Shown: positions 24,694-32,461 of the stretch, piece by piece
Layout: every line of letters begins with the position of its first letter
How positions within the stretch are numbered: position 1 is the stretch's first letter
From: Kordia antarctica
Lineage (GTDB): Bacteria; Bacteroidota; Bacteroidia; Flavobacteriales; Flavobacteriaceae
DNA length: 64,000 nucleotides
NCBI RefSeq assembly: GCF_009901525.1
Contig: NZ_CP019288.1
Coordinates: 62,001-126,000 of the forward strand
Reading direction: 5' to 3'
Made by a program: the position numbers and the translations under genes
The notes under the pieces: generated by a model
Told to the model about the DNA's origin: nothing
Database searches by the model: none
Seen by the model: the letters and a program-made list of their open reading frames with translations, nothing else

Positions 24694-26514
24694 TTATTTT
24701 CTTCTTGATCTTCCTCTGAATCCGCCGCCGCTATCTCCGCCGCTGCTTCTTCTTCTTCCACCATCAGATGATGAAGATGATGATGAACGATCTCTTCTTC
24801 TACGATCGCCACCGCCGCTATCTCCGCCGCCAGAACGTCTTCGGTTTCCGCCGCCACCACCGCCACTAGAGCGTCTTCGGTTTCCACCACCGCCGCCACC
24901 GCCAGTAGTAGATTCTTCAACATTTACAAAACGTCCGTCAACTTTAAAGTCTGTAAAGTGTTCTAAAACACGCTCTTTTTTGTCAACATCTGTATTGAAG
25001 AAAGAGAAACTTTCTTTTACATCCACTTTGTACACATCGTCGCGTCCTAAATCTAATGTTTCTTTTAAGAAATCTTTTAGACGCATCCAATCGTATCCGT
25101 CTTTTTCACCAACATTGATGAAATAACGTGTACTATTTGCATTTCCACCACCATTTGATGAATAGTGATTGTCTGATCCAGTATCAGAACTTGTGATTTG
25201 ATTCGGATCTTTTGATTTTTTGTAGTAATTATAGAATCTGTTAAATTCAACAGAAACCATTCTTTTAATTAATTCTTCTTTAGAAGTATCTTCAAAAATT
25301 TCACTAATAGAAGGTAAAAACTTTTCTACTTCGTCATTTACTTCCGTATTGTGAATTTTGTTTGCTAAGTGAAACAATTGAATTTGACAAATTTCCATTC
25401 CTGATGGAATTGTTTTTTGTTCAAATTTTTGTTGAATTTTACGCTCGATCGATTTGATTTTACGCATTTCACTTTTCGTTACAATTACAATAGAAACCCC
25501 TGATTTTCCAGCTCTACCAGTACGACCACTTCGGTGTGTATAGGTTTCTACTTCGTCAGGAAGTTGATAGTTAATTACGTGTGTAATATCGTCTACATCA
25601 ATACCACGCGCTGCAACATCTGTAGCAACTAACATTTGTATTTGACGAGATCGGAATGATTTCATCACTAAATCACGTTGATTCTGGCTTAAGTCACCAT
25701 GAATCGCCGCAGCGTTGTAACCATCTTCAATTAATTTTTCAGCGACAGCTTGTGTATCACGTTTCGTTCTACAGAAAACTACTGAAAATATATCTGGATT
25801 GGCATCTGCTAAACGTTTTAATGCTAAATAACGATCTCTTCCGCTTACTGCGTAAAATTCGTGACTTACGGTATCTGTACCAGAGTTACGCGATCCAACC
25901 GTGATTTCTTTTGGCGAATGCATAAATTTCTTTGCAATTGCAGACACTTCTCTTGGCATTGTAGCCGAGAATAACCATGTGTTTTTTTCATCTGGCGTAT
26001 GCGATAAAATAGCTGTAATGTCTTCATAGAATCCCATGTTCAACATTTCATCTGCTTCATCAAGAATACAGTATTCTATTTTAGAAATATCAACCAAGCG
26101 ACGGTTAATCATATCTTGCATACGACCTGGAGTTGCTACCACAATTTGTGCACCTCTTTTTACTTGTCTTGCTTGATCGGTAATACTTGCACCACCATAA
26201 ATAGCAACAACATTGATGTTTTCGTATTTAGAATAGTTTTTTAATTCGTTGGTGATTTGTAAACACAATTCACGCGTTGGAGAAAGGATTAATCCTTGTG
26301 TAGTTTTGCTGTTCGCATCAATTTTCTGAATTAGCGGAAAACCGAAAGCTGCTGTTTTACCAGTTCCTGTTTGTGCTAATGCAACAACATCAACGTCTTC
26401 GTTAAGTAATAATGGAATTGTTTTTTCTTGTACTTCACTAGGCGTTTCAAAGCCCATATCCTGAATTGCACGCAAAAGCGAGTCTTGAAGACCTAATTCT
26501 TCAAATTTTGTCAT
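24694..26514 (-). CDS. DEAD-box RNA helicase with Gly/Arg-rich tail (DeaD/CsdA-like)
   Basis: A 606-residue ATP-dependent RNA helicase. Visible motifs are Q (ETPSEVQ), I (AQTGTGKTAAFGFP), II (CILDEADEML), III (LFSATM) and VI (HRSGRTGRAG). A DbpA/CsdA RNA-binding domain follows (about residues 470-550: YFINVGEKDGYDWMRLKDFL). The last 60 residues are low-complexity Gly/Arg/Ser repeats like an RGG tail. In relatives it serves ribosome assembly and cold growth. The 5' leader is long and structured, which suggests post-transcriptional control. Confidence 0.95.
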   Translation of the reverse strand: MTKFEELGLQDSLLRAIQDMGFETPSEVQEKTIPLLLNEDVDVVALAQTGTGKTAAFGFPLIQKIDANSKTTQGLILSPTRELCLQITNELKNYSKYENINVVAIYGGASITDQARQVKRGAQIVVATPGRMQDMINRRLVDISKIEYCILDEADEMLNMGFYEDITAILSHTPDEKNTWLFSATMPREVSAIAKKFMHSPKEITVGSRNSGTDTVSHEFYAVSGRDRYLALKRLADANPDIFSVVFCRTKRDTQAVAEKLIEDGYNAAAIHGDLSQNQRDLVMKSFRSRQIQMLVATDVAARGIDVDDITHVINYQLPDEVETYTHRSGRTGRAGKSGVSIVIVTKSEMRKIKSIERKIQQKFEQKTIPSGMEICQIQLFHLANKIHNTEVNDEVEKFLPSISEIFEDTSKEELIKRMVSVEFNRFYNYYKKSKDPNQITSSDTGSDNHYSSNGGGNANSTRYFINVGEKDGYDWMRLKDFLKETLDLGRDDVYKVDVKESFSFFNTDVDKKERVLEHFTDFKVDGRFVNVEESTTGGGGGGGNRRRSSGGGGGGNRRRSGGGDSGGGDRRRRDRSSSSSSSDGGRRRSSGGDSGGGFRGRSRRK

Positions 26515-26632
26515 AATGTAATTTATAAGGTTCGTACAGCTTCTTGCTGTGTTGAGAAGTTACATGGAGCGCACGACCTTATTAAATACCTTGACGCTGC
26601 GTAACTTCATCCCGCTCTGGGATTTCAAGGCG
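26515..26632 (-). promoter_or_regulatory. Structured 5' leader of the DEAD-box helicase mRNA
   Basis: Read on the minus strand, the leader of about 115 bases contains the hairpin ATCCC-AGAGC-GGGAT (26609-26623) closed by CCTTGA (26625-26630) / TCAAGG (26589-26594). It also has a hairpin ACAGC-AAGAA-GCTGT (26536-26550), and GAAGTTAC (26601-26608) can pair with GTAACTTC (26556-26563). The last pairing crosses the first, so the two are mutually exclusive or form a pseudoknot. No known riboswitch was recognised. Confidence 0.6.
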
Positions 26633-26640
26633 CAAAGGTA
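26633..26640 (-). promoter_or_regulatory. Predicted -7 box of the helicase gene
   Basis: The minus strand reads TACCTTTG, an exact TAnnTTTG match. It places the transcript start near 26627 and so defines the long leader. Confidence 0.6.
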
Positions 26641-26725
26641 GTGTTTTATTTTTATATATTATTATGTAAGCATAATAAATTTAAATTTAGGAAAAATTAA
26701 ACATATTTAGCTGTAAATCAGTTGC

Positions 26726-27730
26726 TTATTTTTTGTTTTGAAGTGTTACTTTTAGTTGTGGATAATCTATACCGAATGCTTTTTCGTTTTTAAATGGAAT
26801 TTTAAGTGTATCTTTTTCATTAATTGGTAGCCAAAGTTCTAAATCGTCTAACTTGTTTACTTCGTATTGAGAAAATTTGACTGTATATTTTGAAATGTAT
26901 GGCGATTGTTGATCTTTATATTTTATATAGTATTCAAAATGATCTTTAGCATCGAAAGCAGTACCCGAAAATTGTACATATTGAGTATTACCAGCAATAT
27001 CTTTGATAAATAATACAGGACTAACTGTGTATTCACTTTGAATCATTCCAATATAATATGTCTTGTTATTTGTAACAATGGACTTTATACTATTATTTGA
27101 TGATAAAATATAATTGCCTTGTAAATCGAATAATTCATATGTATTTGTGCTTGTGCAGCAACCATATTGAGAAGAAAGAAAATAACCTTCATTAATATGC
27201 CTTTCAATCTCATTTCCATATGCTTGAATCTTGTATAGTGGCATATCAGAGACCTTGCCTTCTTGATTTACGGGAAATATTTGAATAGATATTTTAATAT
27301 CTCCATTACCTTCAGCATAGACATTTCTATAATTTTGAGTTAGTTTTTTAACAATATAGCCTTGGTAATTATTTTTTTCAGGAAAACTGAATCTTTCATG
27401 TTTTATGGAAGCACTTTGAATAAACATTTCGCCTGAACCTAACGGAACAAGTTTACTTTCAAATATGTTTGTTGGTTTGTATTTTTTAAAAAGTGTTTCA
27501 TATCTTAATTTATGATAATTTTCAAGTCTTTTGTATGTAATAAGTGAATCAACTTTTTCAATTTTCAACTCGTATTCAATCGCTTTTTTAGCTAAAATTT
27601 CTTGTGTTGCTATTTTGTTGTTCTCAGATTTTAAATAGGAATAATCCTTTTCCTTAGACGTATTCTTGACGGTTTCAGAACAAGAAAATATTGAGAAAGA
27701 TATCAAACAAAGTAAAAAACGAAATTTCAT
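26726..27730 (-). CDS. Lipoprotein of unknown function
   Basis: A 334-residue protein with lipoprotein signal MKFRFLLCLISFSIFSC. The mature part is mixed, with a helical start (KIATQEILAKKAIEYELKIE) and a long beta-rich remainder (YYIGMIQSEYTVSPVLFIKD, GTAFDAKDHFEYYIKYKDQQ). Two adjacent cysteines occur in SSQYGCCTSTNTYELF. I do not recognise the family. It lies 9 bases downstream of rdgB and is probably co-transcribed. Confidence 0.75.
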   Translation of the reverse strand: MKFRFLLCLISFSIFSCSETVKNTSKEKDYSYLKSENNKIATQEILAKKAIEYELKIEKVDSLITYKRLENYHKLRYETLFKKYKPTNIFESKLVPLGSGEMFIQSASIKHERFSFPEKNNYQGYIVKKLTQNYRNVYAEGNGDIKISIQIFPVNQEGKVSDMPLYKIQAYGNEIERHINEGYFLSSQYGCCTSTNTYELFDLQGNYILSSNNSIKSIVTNNKTYYIGMIQSEYTVSPVLFIKDIAGNTQYVQFSGTAFDAKDHFEYYIKYKDQQSPYISKYTVKFSQYEVNKLDDLELWLPINEKDTLKIPFKNEKAFGIDYPQLKVTLQNKK

Positions 27731-27739
27731 ACGAATTGA

Positions 27740-28318
27740 TTATTTTTTAGTATTCAAAAAGTCAATCAATTTTTGTACCGCTTTTCCGCGATGTCCGACA
27801 CGATTTTTTTCTTCCAAAGAAATCTGTGCAAATGTTTCCTCAAATCCATTTGCCATAAATATAGGATCGTAGCCAAAACCTTTTTCGCCTTTTTTTTCTT
27901 TAATAATAGTTCCTTTACAAATGCCTGAAAATGTATGTTGTTCGCCATTTAGAATCAACGCAACTACCGTTTTGAAATGTGCAGAACGATCTTTTTTATC
28001 TTGAAGCTCATTCAATAATTTGTTCATATTATCGTCCGAATTTCGCTGTTCGCCTGCATAACGTGCCGAAAAAACGCCTGGTTCGCCATTTAATGCGTTT
28101 ACTTCTAAACCTGTATCATCTGCAAAGCAATCATATCCATAATGCTTTTTTACGTATTGCGCTTTCTGAATTGCGTTGCCTTCAATAGTTGGTTGCGTTT
28201 CAGGAATATCTTCTTCGCAACCAATATCTATTAGGCTTAAAATAGTAATATGATTTGGTAATAACGACTGAACTTCCTTGACTTTGTTTTGGTTGTTGGT
28301 TGCAAATACGAGTTTCAT
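27740..28318 (-). CDS. rdgB: RdgB/HAM1 family non-canonical purine NTP pyrophosphatase
   Basis: A 192-residue protein that hydrolyses dITP, XTP and ITP to monophosphates and so cleans the nucleotide pool. It has FATNNQNKVKEVQSLL at the N-terminus, FADDTGLEVNALNGEPGVFS for metal and substrate binding, KGEKGFGYDPIFMANG and HRGKAVQKLIDFL at the end. The length is normal. The gene has its own -7 box at 28341-28348 and leads the lipoprotein gene downstream. Confidence 0.96.
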   Translation of the reverse strand: MKLVFATNNQNKVKEVQSLLPNHITILSLIDIGCEEDIPETQPTIEGNAIQKAQYVKKHYGYDCFADDTGLEVNALNGEPGVFSARYAGEQRNSDDNMNKLLNELQDKKDRSAHFKTVVALILNGEQHTFSGICKGTIIKEKKGEKGFGYDPIFMANGFEETFAQISLEEKNRVGHRGKAVQKLIDFLNTKK

Positions 28319-28340
28319 GAGTTGAATTTATTTGATGTTT

Positions 28341-28348
28341 CAAATGTA
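28341..28348 (-). promoter_or_regulatory. Predicted -7 box of rdgB
   Basis: The minus strand reads TACATTTG, an exact TAnnTTTG match with a leader of about 17 bases. Confidence 0.55.
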
Positions 28349-28436
28349 AAAAACTATTATCAGTTTTAAGATTAGAAAGGTTTAATACTGTGAAATTTTT
28401 CTGTTTCTTTGTGTAGATTGAATAAACAAAATACAA

Positions 28437-30689
28437 ATGAGCTTTAGATTTTTAATTATCATTTTTTTAGTTTTCTTTTTTACAAATAGCTACAGTCAAG
28501 AAAAACAATTTCCAAAAATAACATTTGAGACTGAAGCTGAATTGGCACAGAAAATGGAAAGTTTAGCCATTGAACTTCAAAAGAGTTATAAATCGGAAAG
28601 TAGAAATGATAGTCTTCTGAAGGTAATTAGATTTCAACTTATTCAAAAAAAATATAAAAGTGCAATTTCTGTAATTGAATTATTAGAGAAGTACTATCAC
28701 GATAAGTATCCAGCATATAAAGAATATTATGGAAAACGAAATTTGGTTTATGCAAAGGCTAAATTAAAAGCTGAAAATAATAGCCTTTCTTTTGAGGAAG
28801 CTTATGTTCAAGAGTTAAAACAGTATATAGAAAACATTAAAGTAGAATTACCAGGTCACTTAGATTATTTTTTTAATTTTTCAATTATGGATGAAGCAGA
28901 AAATTTTGAAAAGTTAATAAAAAATCAAAAGGATATGCAGAGTGAAGATGAAGCATATTTGATTTTTAGAACCTATATGAATGCTAAGTTACACAAGGAA
29001 ACGAGTAATTTAGTTTCAAGATCGATTAAAGAATATGATGAGAATAAATATATAATTAAAGACAGTGTTAGTGTTGTTAACGGAAATGTCGTAATTCCTA
29101 TTAGAATTGTGAGGAAAAGGTCGGTTAAAGGGAAACAACCTACATTGCTAATGTTTTCAATTTATGCGAGTGATTTTAGTATAGAATTAGCAAAATCTAT
29201 TGCAAATAAAGGTTATGTGTCTGTGATTGCGAATACACGTGGCAAATGGTTTAGCGAAAATGAATTACATCCTTTTGAAGATGATGGGAAAGATGCATAC
29301 AATGTTATCGATTGGATTAGCAAACAACCATGGAGTAATGGAAAAGTTGGTATGTTTGGCGGAAGTTATTTAGGATTTTCACAATGGGCAGCAGCAAAAA
29401 AACTTCATCCTGCGTTAAAAACAATTGTTCCGCAAGTAGCGGTTGGAGTTGGTGTAGATTACCCAATGTATAATAATGTCTTTATGTCCTATATGTTACG
29501 ATGGATTCATTTGGTTGAAAACACCAAACTCATAGACCGAGAAGATTTTGGTAATGATGAAAAATGGGATAAAGCACACAGCAATTGGTTTACTTCAGGG
29601 AAATCGTTTCGTGCATTAGACAGTATTGAAGGAAGGCCAAATAAAACATTTCAACGTTGGTTAGATCATCCATCGCGAGATGAATTTTGGCAAAATATGG
29701 TTGCTGATAAAGAAGATTTCTCGAATATAAATATTCCTATATTAACGACAACTGGCTATTTTGACGATGACCAATTAGGTGCAATGTTCTACTTTAAAGA
29801 ACATCATGCATACCACAAAAACCCAGAACATTATTTAGTAATTGGACCTTATGATCATAGTGGTGCGGCGGGAAATCCAGCAGTACTGTTGAAAAATTAT
29901 GAAATAGATTCAGTTGCACAAATTAGTATTACTGAATTGGTTTATGATTGGTTTGATTATATATTAAAAGGAAAAGAAAAACCCACATTGCTGAAAGATA
30001 AAATCAATTACCAAGTGATGGAAACGAACACGTGGAAGCACACTTCTTCACTTAACGAAGTAAGTGTAAAACATCAAACTTATTATCTATCTAACAAAAA
30101 AGAAGGCGATTATTATAAACTTGAAACTACAGAAGAAGCTTCAAATAATTACGTTCAGCAAGAAATTGATTTTTCAGACAGAAAAAAAAGTCATGATTTT
30201 ATAATTTTTGACACATTAAAAATTGCAGATACACTTTTAAATTCGAACAATGGACTGACATTTATATCTGATCCATTGGAAAAAGAAACAATTATGAGTG
30301 GATCTTTTTCAGGAGAACTTTCCGTAAAAATCAATAAAAAAGATATGGATTATACACTACTTTTATATGAATTAAAAGCTGATGGAACGTATTTTTATCT
30401 CAGTAATCATTTACAAAGAGCAAGTTATTCTGAAAGTAGAGAACACAGAGAATTACTAAAACCTAATGAAAAAACTATACTAAAATTTAAAGACACATAT
30501 TTCACAAGTAAAAAATTGGAAAAAGGAAGTAGACTTATTTTGATTGTGAATATCAATAAAAACCTTGAATGGGAAATTAATTACGGAACAGGAAAAGAAG
30601 TAAGTCGAGAAACTATAAAAGATGCAGAAAAACCATTAGTTGTAAAATGGTTTACAGATAGTTTTATCAAAATTCCAATTGAAAAATAA
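28437..30689 (+). CDS. CocE/NonD family hydrolase (S15-like X-prolyl peptidase/esterase)
   Basis: A 750-residue secreted enzyme with signal peptide MSFRFLIIIFLVFFFTNSYS. A helical N-terminal domain (to about 200) precedes an alpha/beta-hydrolase with nucleophile serine in GMFGGSYLGFSQW, aspartate in GYFDDDQLGAMFYF and histidine in IGPYDHSGAAG. A C-terminal jelly-roll (from about 560) is the S15 C-domain (TFISDPLEKETIMSGSFSGE). The substrate may be peptides or esters. It is divergent from rdgB and followed at once by convergent rlmH. Confidence 0.9.
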   Translation: MSFRFLIIIFLVFFFTNSYSQEKQFPKITFETEAELAQKMESLAIELQKSYKSESRNDSLLKVIRFQLIQKKYKSAISVIELLEKYYHDKYPAYKEYYGKRNLVYAKAKLKAENNSLSFEEAYVQELKQYIENIKVELPGHLDYFFNFSIMDEAENFEKLIKNQKDMQSEDEAYLIFRTYMNAKLHKETSNLVSRSIKEYDENKYIIKDSVSVVNGNVVIPIRIVRKRSVKGKQPTLLMFSIYASDFSIELAKSIANKGYVSVIANTRGKWFSENELHPFEDDGKDAYNVIDWISKQPWSNGKVGMFGGSYLGFSQWAAAKKLHPALKTIVPQVAVGVGVDYPMYNNVFMSYMLRWIHLVENTKLIDREDFGNDEKWDKAHSNWFTSGKSFRALDSIEGRPNKTFQRWLDHPSRDEFWQNMVADKEDFSNINIPILTTTGYFDDDQLGAMFYFKEHHAYHKNPEHYLVIGPYDHSGAAGNPAVLLKNYEIDSVAQISITELVYDWFDYILKGKEKPTLLKDKINYQVMETNTWKHTSSLNEVSVKHQTYYLSNKKEGDYYKLETTEEASNNYVQQEIDFSDRKKSHDFIIFDTLKIADTLLNSNNGLTFISDPLEKETIMSGSFSGELSVKINKKDMDYTLLLYELKADGTYFYLSNHLQRASYSESREHRELLKPNEKTILKFKDTYFTSKKLEKGSRLILIVNINKNLEWEINYGTGKEVSRETIKDAEKPLVVKWFTDSFIKIPIEK

Positions 30690-30695
30690 CAATTC

Positions 30696-31169
30696 TTACC
30701 GATGATGATACGGTTCATTCCGTAAAATCGTAAAGGCTCTATACAATTGTTCTACTACAAATAAACGCACCATTTGGTGCGAAAACGTCATTTTGGATAG
30801 GGAAATTTTTTGTTGCGCTTTCGCGTAAATGGCCTCAGAAAAACCATAAGGTCCGCCAATGACAAAAACCAATGTTTTGATACCTGCATTCATACGCTTT
30901 TGCAAATGGTTTGAAAAATCAACGGAAGAAAACTGTTTTCCGTTTTCATCTAACAATACTAAAACGTCTGTTGGCGAAAGTTTCTTAAGAATCAGTTCGC
31001 CTTCTTTTTCTTTTTGTTGTGCTTCGCTAAGATTTTTTGTGTTTTTTAAATCGGGAATTATCTCTAAATCAAACTTTATATAGTGTGACAAACGCTTTAC
31101 ATATTGATCAATCAATTGTAGTAATTGTTTGTCATCAGTTCGTCCAATAGCGAGCAACTTTATGTTCAT
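30696..31169 (-). CDS. rlmH: 23S rRNA (pseudouridine1915-N3)-methyltransferase RlmH
   Basis: A 157-residue SPOUT methyltransferase of normal length. It opens MNIKLLAIGRTDDKQLLQL, has LVLLDENGKQFSSVDFSNHL in the middle, and shows the SAM-knot motif FVIGGPYGFSEAIYAKAQ with the late MTFSHQMVRLFVVEQLYRAF and NEPYHHR ending that mark RlmH. It acts on helix 69 of 23S rRNA in assembled ribosomes. It converges on the hydrolase gene with a 6-base gap. Confidence 0.96.
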   Translation of the reverse strand: MNIKLLAIGRTDDKQLLQLIDQYVKRLSHYIKFDLEIIPDLKNTKNLSEAQQKEKEGELILKKLSPTDVLVLLDENGKQFSSVDFSNHLQKRMNAGIKTLVFVIGGPYGFSEAIYAKAQQKISLSKMTFSHQMVRLFVVEQLYRAFTILRNEPYHHR

Positions 31170-31358
31170 TCAGCAAAAATAGGAGATTTTTTAGGAATAC
31201 TTACCAATTGTGTTTGTTTGGTTTTTCATGAATCAGATCAATATCAATTTTAACCGTAGCAAAAGTATTTACTTTCATACGTCAACGATGGTTTCCCCGT
31301 AACGATTAAAAAAGCATTCTTATTATCTTTATTGCTTAACCTAAAAAACTTTTAAACC

Positions 31359-31505
31359 ATGAAAAAAAAGAACTTACAATCGTTAAAGCTTAACAAAATG
31401 ACAATTTCTTTGGCAACTATTATTGACCTAAAAGGTGGTGGTGTTACAGCAGGATCTGACTGTGTATCAGAATGTTTAGGTCATGAGTGTCAGGTTCACA
31501 AATAA
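31359..31505 (+). CDS. RiPP precursor, lanthipeptide-like leader, three cysteines
   Basis: A 48-residue peptide, small enough to be overlooked. The leader MKKKNLQSLKLNKMTISLAT ends in a triple glycine at 26-28, closely matching the leader of the precursor at 3741. The 20-residue core has cysteines at 35, 39 and 44 and a few Ser/Thr. A terminator with the same GCGAAC/GTTCGC stem as at 3949 follows 27 bases after the stop. No maturation gene is nearby. The RiPP class is inferred from the leader. Confidence 0.75.
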   Translation: MKKKNLQSLKLNKMTISLATIIDLKGGGVTAGSDCVSECLGHECQVHK

Positions 31506-31531
31506 GCGTCATTTTATTTCAAAATATAAAA

Positions 31532-31555
31532 GCGAACTGAGAAGTTCGCTTTTTT
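31532..31555 (+). terminator. Terminator of the second RiPP gene
   Basis: The stem GCGAACT / AGTTCGC with a GAGA loop is followed by six T. It is nearly the same as the terminator of the first RiPP gene. Confidence 0.87.
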
Positions 31556-31579
31556 AGTATCTGTATTGAAGTAAGTGTT

Positions 31580-31936
31580 TTAACTCGCTTCCACAATTTC
31601 CATCGTATACATTGGATCTTCGGCATCATTCAGTGCAAATTCAACAGAAGTGACACCAAAACCTTCCCAATCACTTGGATCAATTGGCCAGCCACCAATT
31701 TGGTTGTAATCTTTGTCAAACACATTAAACATTGGATAATTATAATCAGCCGTTCCAACTGCAATTCCGCCAAATACAGAAACGCCATCAGAAAATTTTG
31801 CATACGAAGCTGCCATAAAATCGCCTTCGTTAACTCCTTCAGGTATTTTGAAATTTGATGGATTTTGCATCATATCTGTCCATATTTTGTGTCCATTTTT
31901 CGGAATCGTCATCGTTGCTTTTAAATTCGTTGCCAT
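31580..31936 (-). CDS. Small soluble protein of unknown function
   Basis: A 118-residue acidic protein without signal peptide or membrane segment. It contains GHKIWTDMMQNPSNF, a glycine-rich YAKFSDGVSVFGGIAVGTAD and the aromatic-rich IGGWPIDPSDWEGFGVTSVE. I do not recognise the family. It lies between two RiPP-like precursor genes on the opposite strand, and the GH64-type protein beyond also lacks a signal peptide. Any link to the RiPPs (for example immunity) is speculation. Confidence 0.65.
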   Translation of the reverse strand: MATNLKATMTIPKNGHKIWTDMMQNPSNFKIPEGVNEGDFMAASYAKFSDGVSVFGGIAVGTADYNYPMFNVFDKDYNQIGGWPIDPSDWEGFGVTSVEFALNDAEDPMYTMEIVEAS

Positions 31937-32190
31937 AATAAAGGTGTTTTAAATTGTTAGTAATCAAAGTTATAGATAATGATTCATTTGGAATAGCGTA
32001 TAAATACCTTATTTTCAGTTTGGTAAGAAATGTAGTTACACGTTAGTTTTTTATCTTATGAAAGTATTTAAATCGTATTAAAAACTATTTAAAGTGAAAA
32101 TTTGGGTAACAAAATGATCTTGAGAGTACTTATTTGTAAATAGTTCACATAGCTATTTTACTTTAGTATTAACTTGAAAATTTAAACATT

Positions 32191-32373
32191 ATGAAAAAAA
32201 AGAATTTTAAAACATTAGCAATTCGCAAAGAAAACATTGTATCGCTTAATGATAGTGTTACTGGAGGCGCTTTGCCAACGACACAACAAACAACAGTTGT
32301 TAAAGTAACAAAAAAAGGATATTTGTGCGACATGACTCCAGCTGTTTGTCCAACTAATTGGTTTGATTGCTAG
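32191..32373 (+). CDS. RiPP precursor, lanthipeptide-like leader, three C-terminal cysteines
   Basis: A 60-residue peptide with leader MKKKNFKTLAIRKENIVSLN and a double glycine at 25-26. The core begins with a Thr-rich stretch (ALPTTQQTTVVKVTKK) and ends with cysteines at 46, 53 and 60, spaced exactly seven apart, the last being C-terminal. Threonines next to a run of cysteines would suit lanthionine rings. It carries its own long terminator. The maturation enzymes are not in the window. Confidence 0.75.
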   Translation: MKKKNFKTLAIRKENIVSLNDSVTGGALPTTQQTTVVKVTKKGYLCDMTPAVCPTNWFDC

Positions 32374-32396
32374 TCAGTAACACACACGTTTTATGA

Positions 32397-32440
32397 AAAA
32401 GAGGTTGTCTTAAAATTTTACTTTTTAGACAACCTCTTTT
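32397..32440 (+). terminator. Terminator of the third RiPP gene, shared with GH64 gene
   Basis: A 14-bp perfect stem AAAAGAGGTTGTCT / AGACAACCTCTTTT has a 16-base loop and A/T tails. It lies between the RiPP gene and the convergent GH64-type gene and can end both. Confidence 0.9.
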
Positions 32441-32461
32441 AATTTTTAGTTAAAAGTTTAT

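Noticed and set aside
24668-25126. Proline-rich plus-strand ORF
   Set aside because: It is the antisense of the Gly/Arg-rich tail of the helicase and has no start signal or independent support.
31580-31936. Immunity or modification gene for the neighbouring RiPPs
   Set aside because: It has no domain of known immunity or maturation families and lies on the opposite strand; position alone is not enough.
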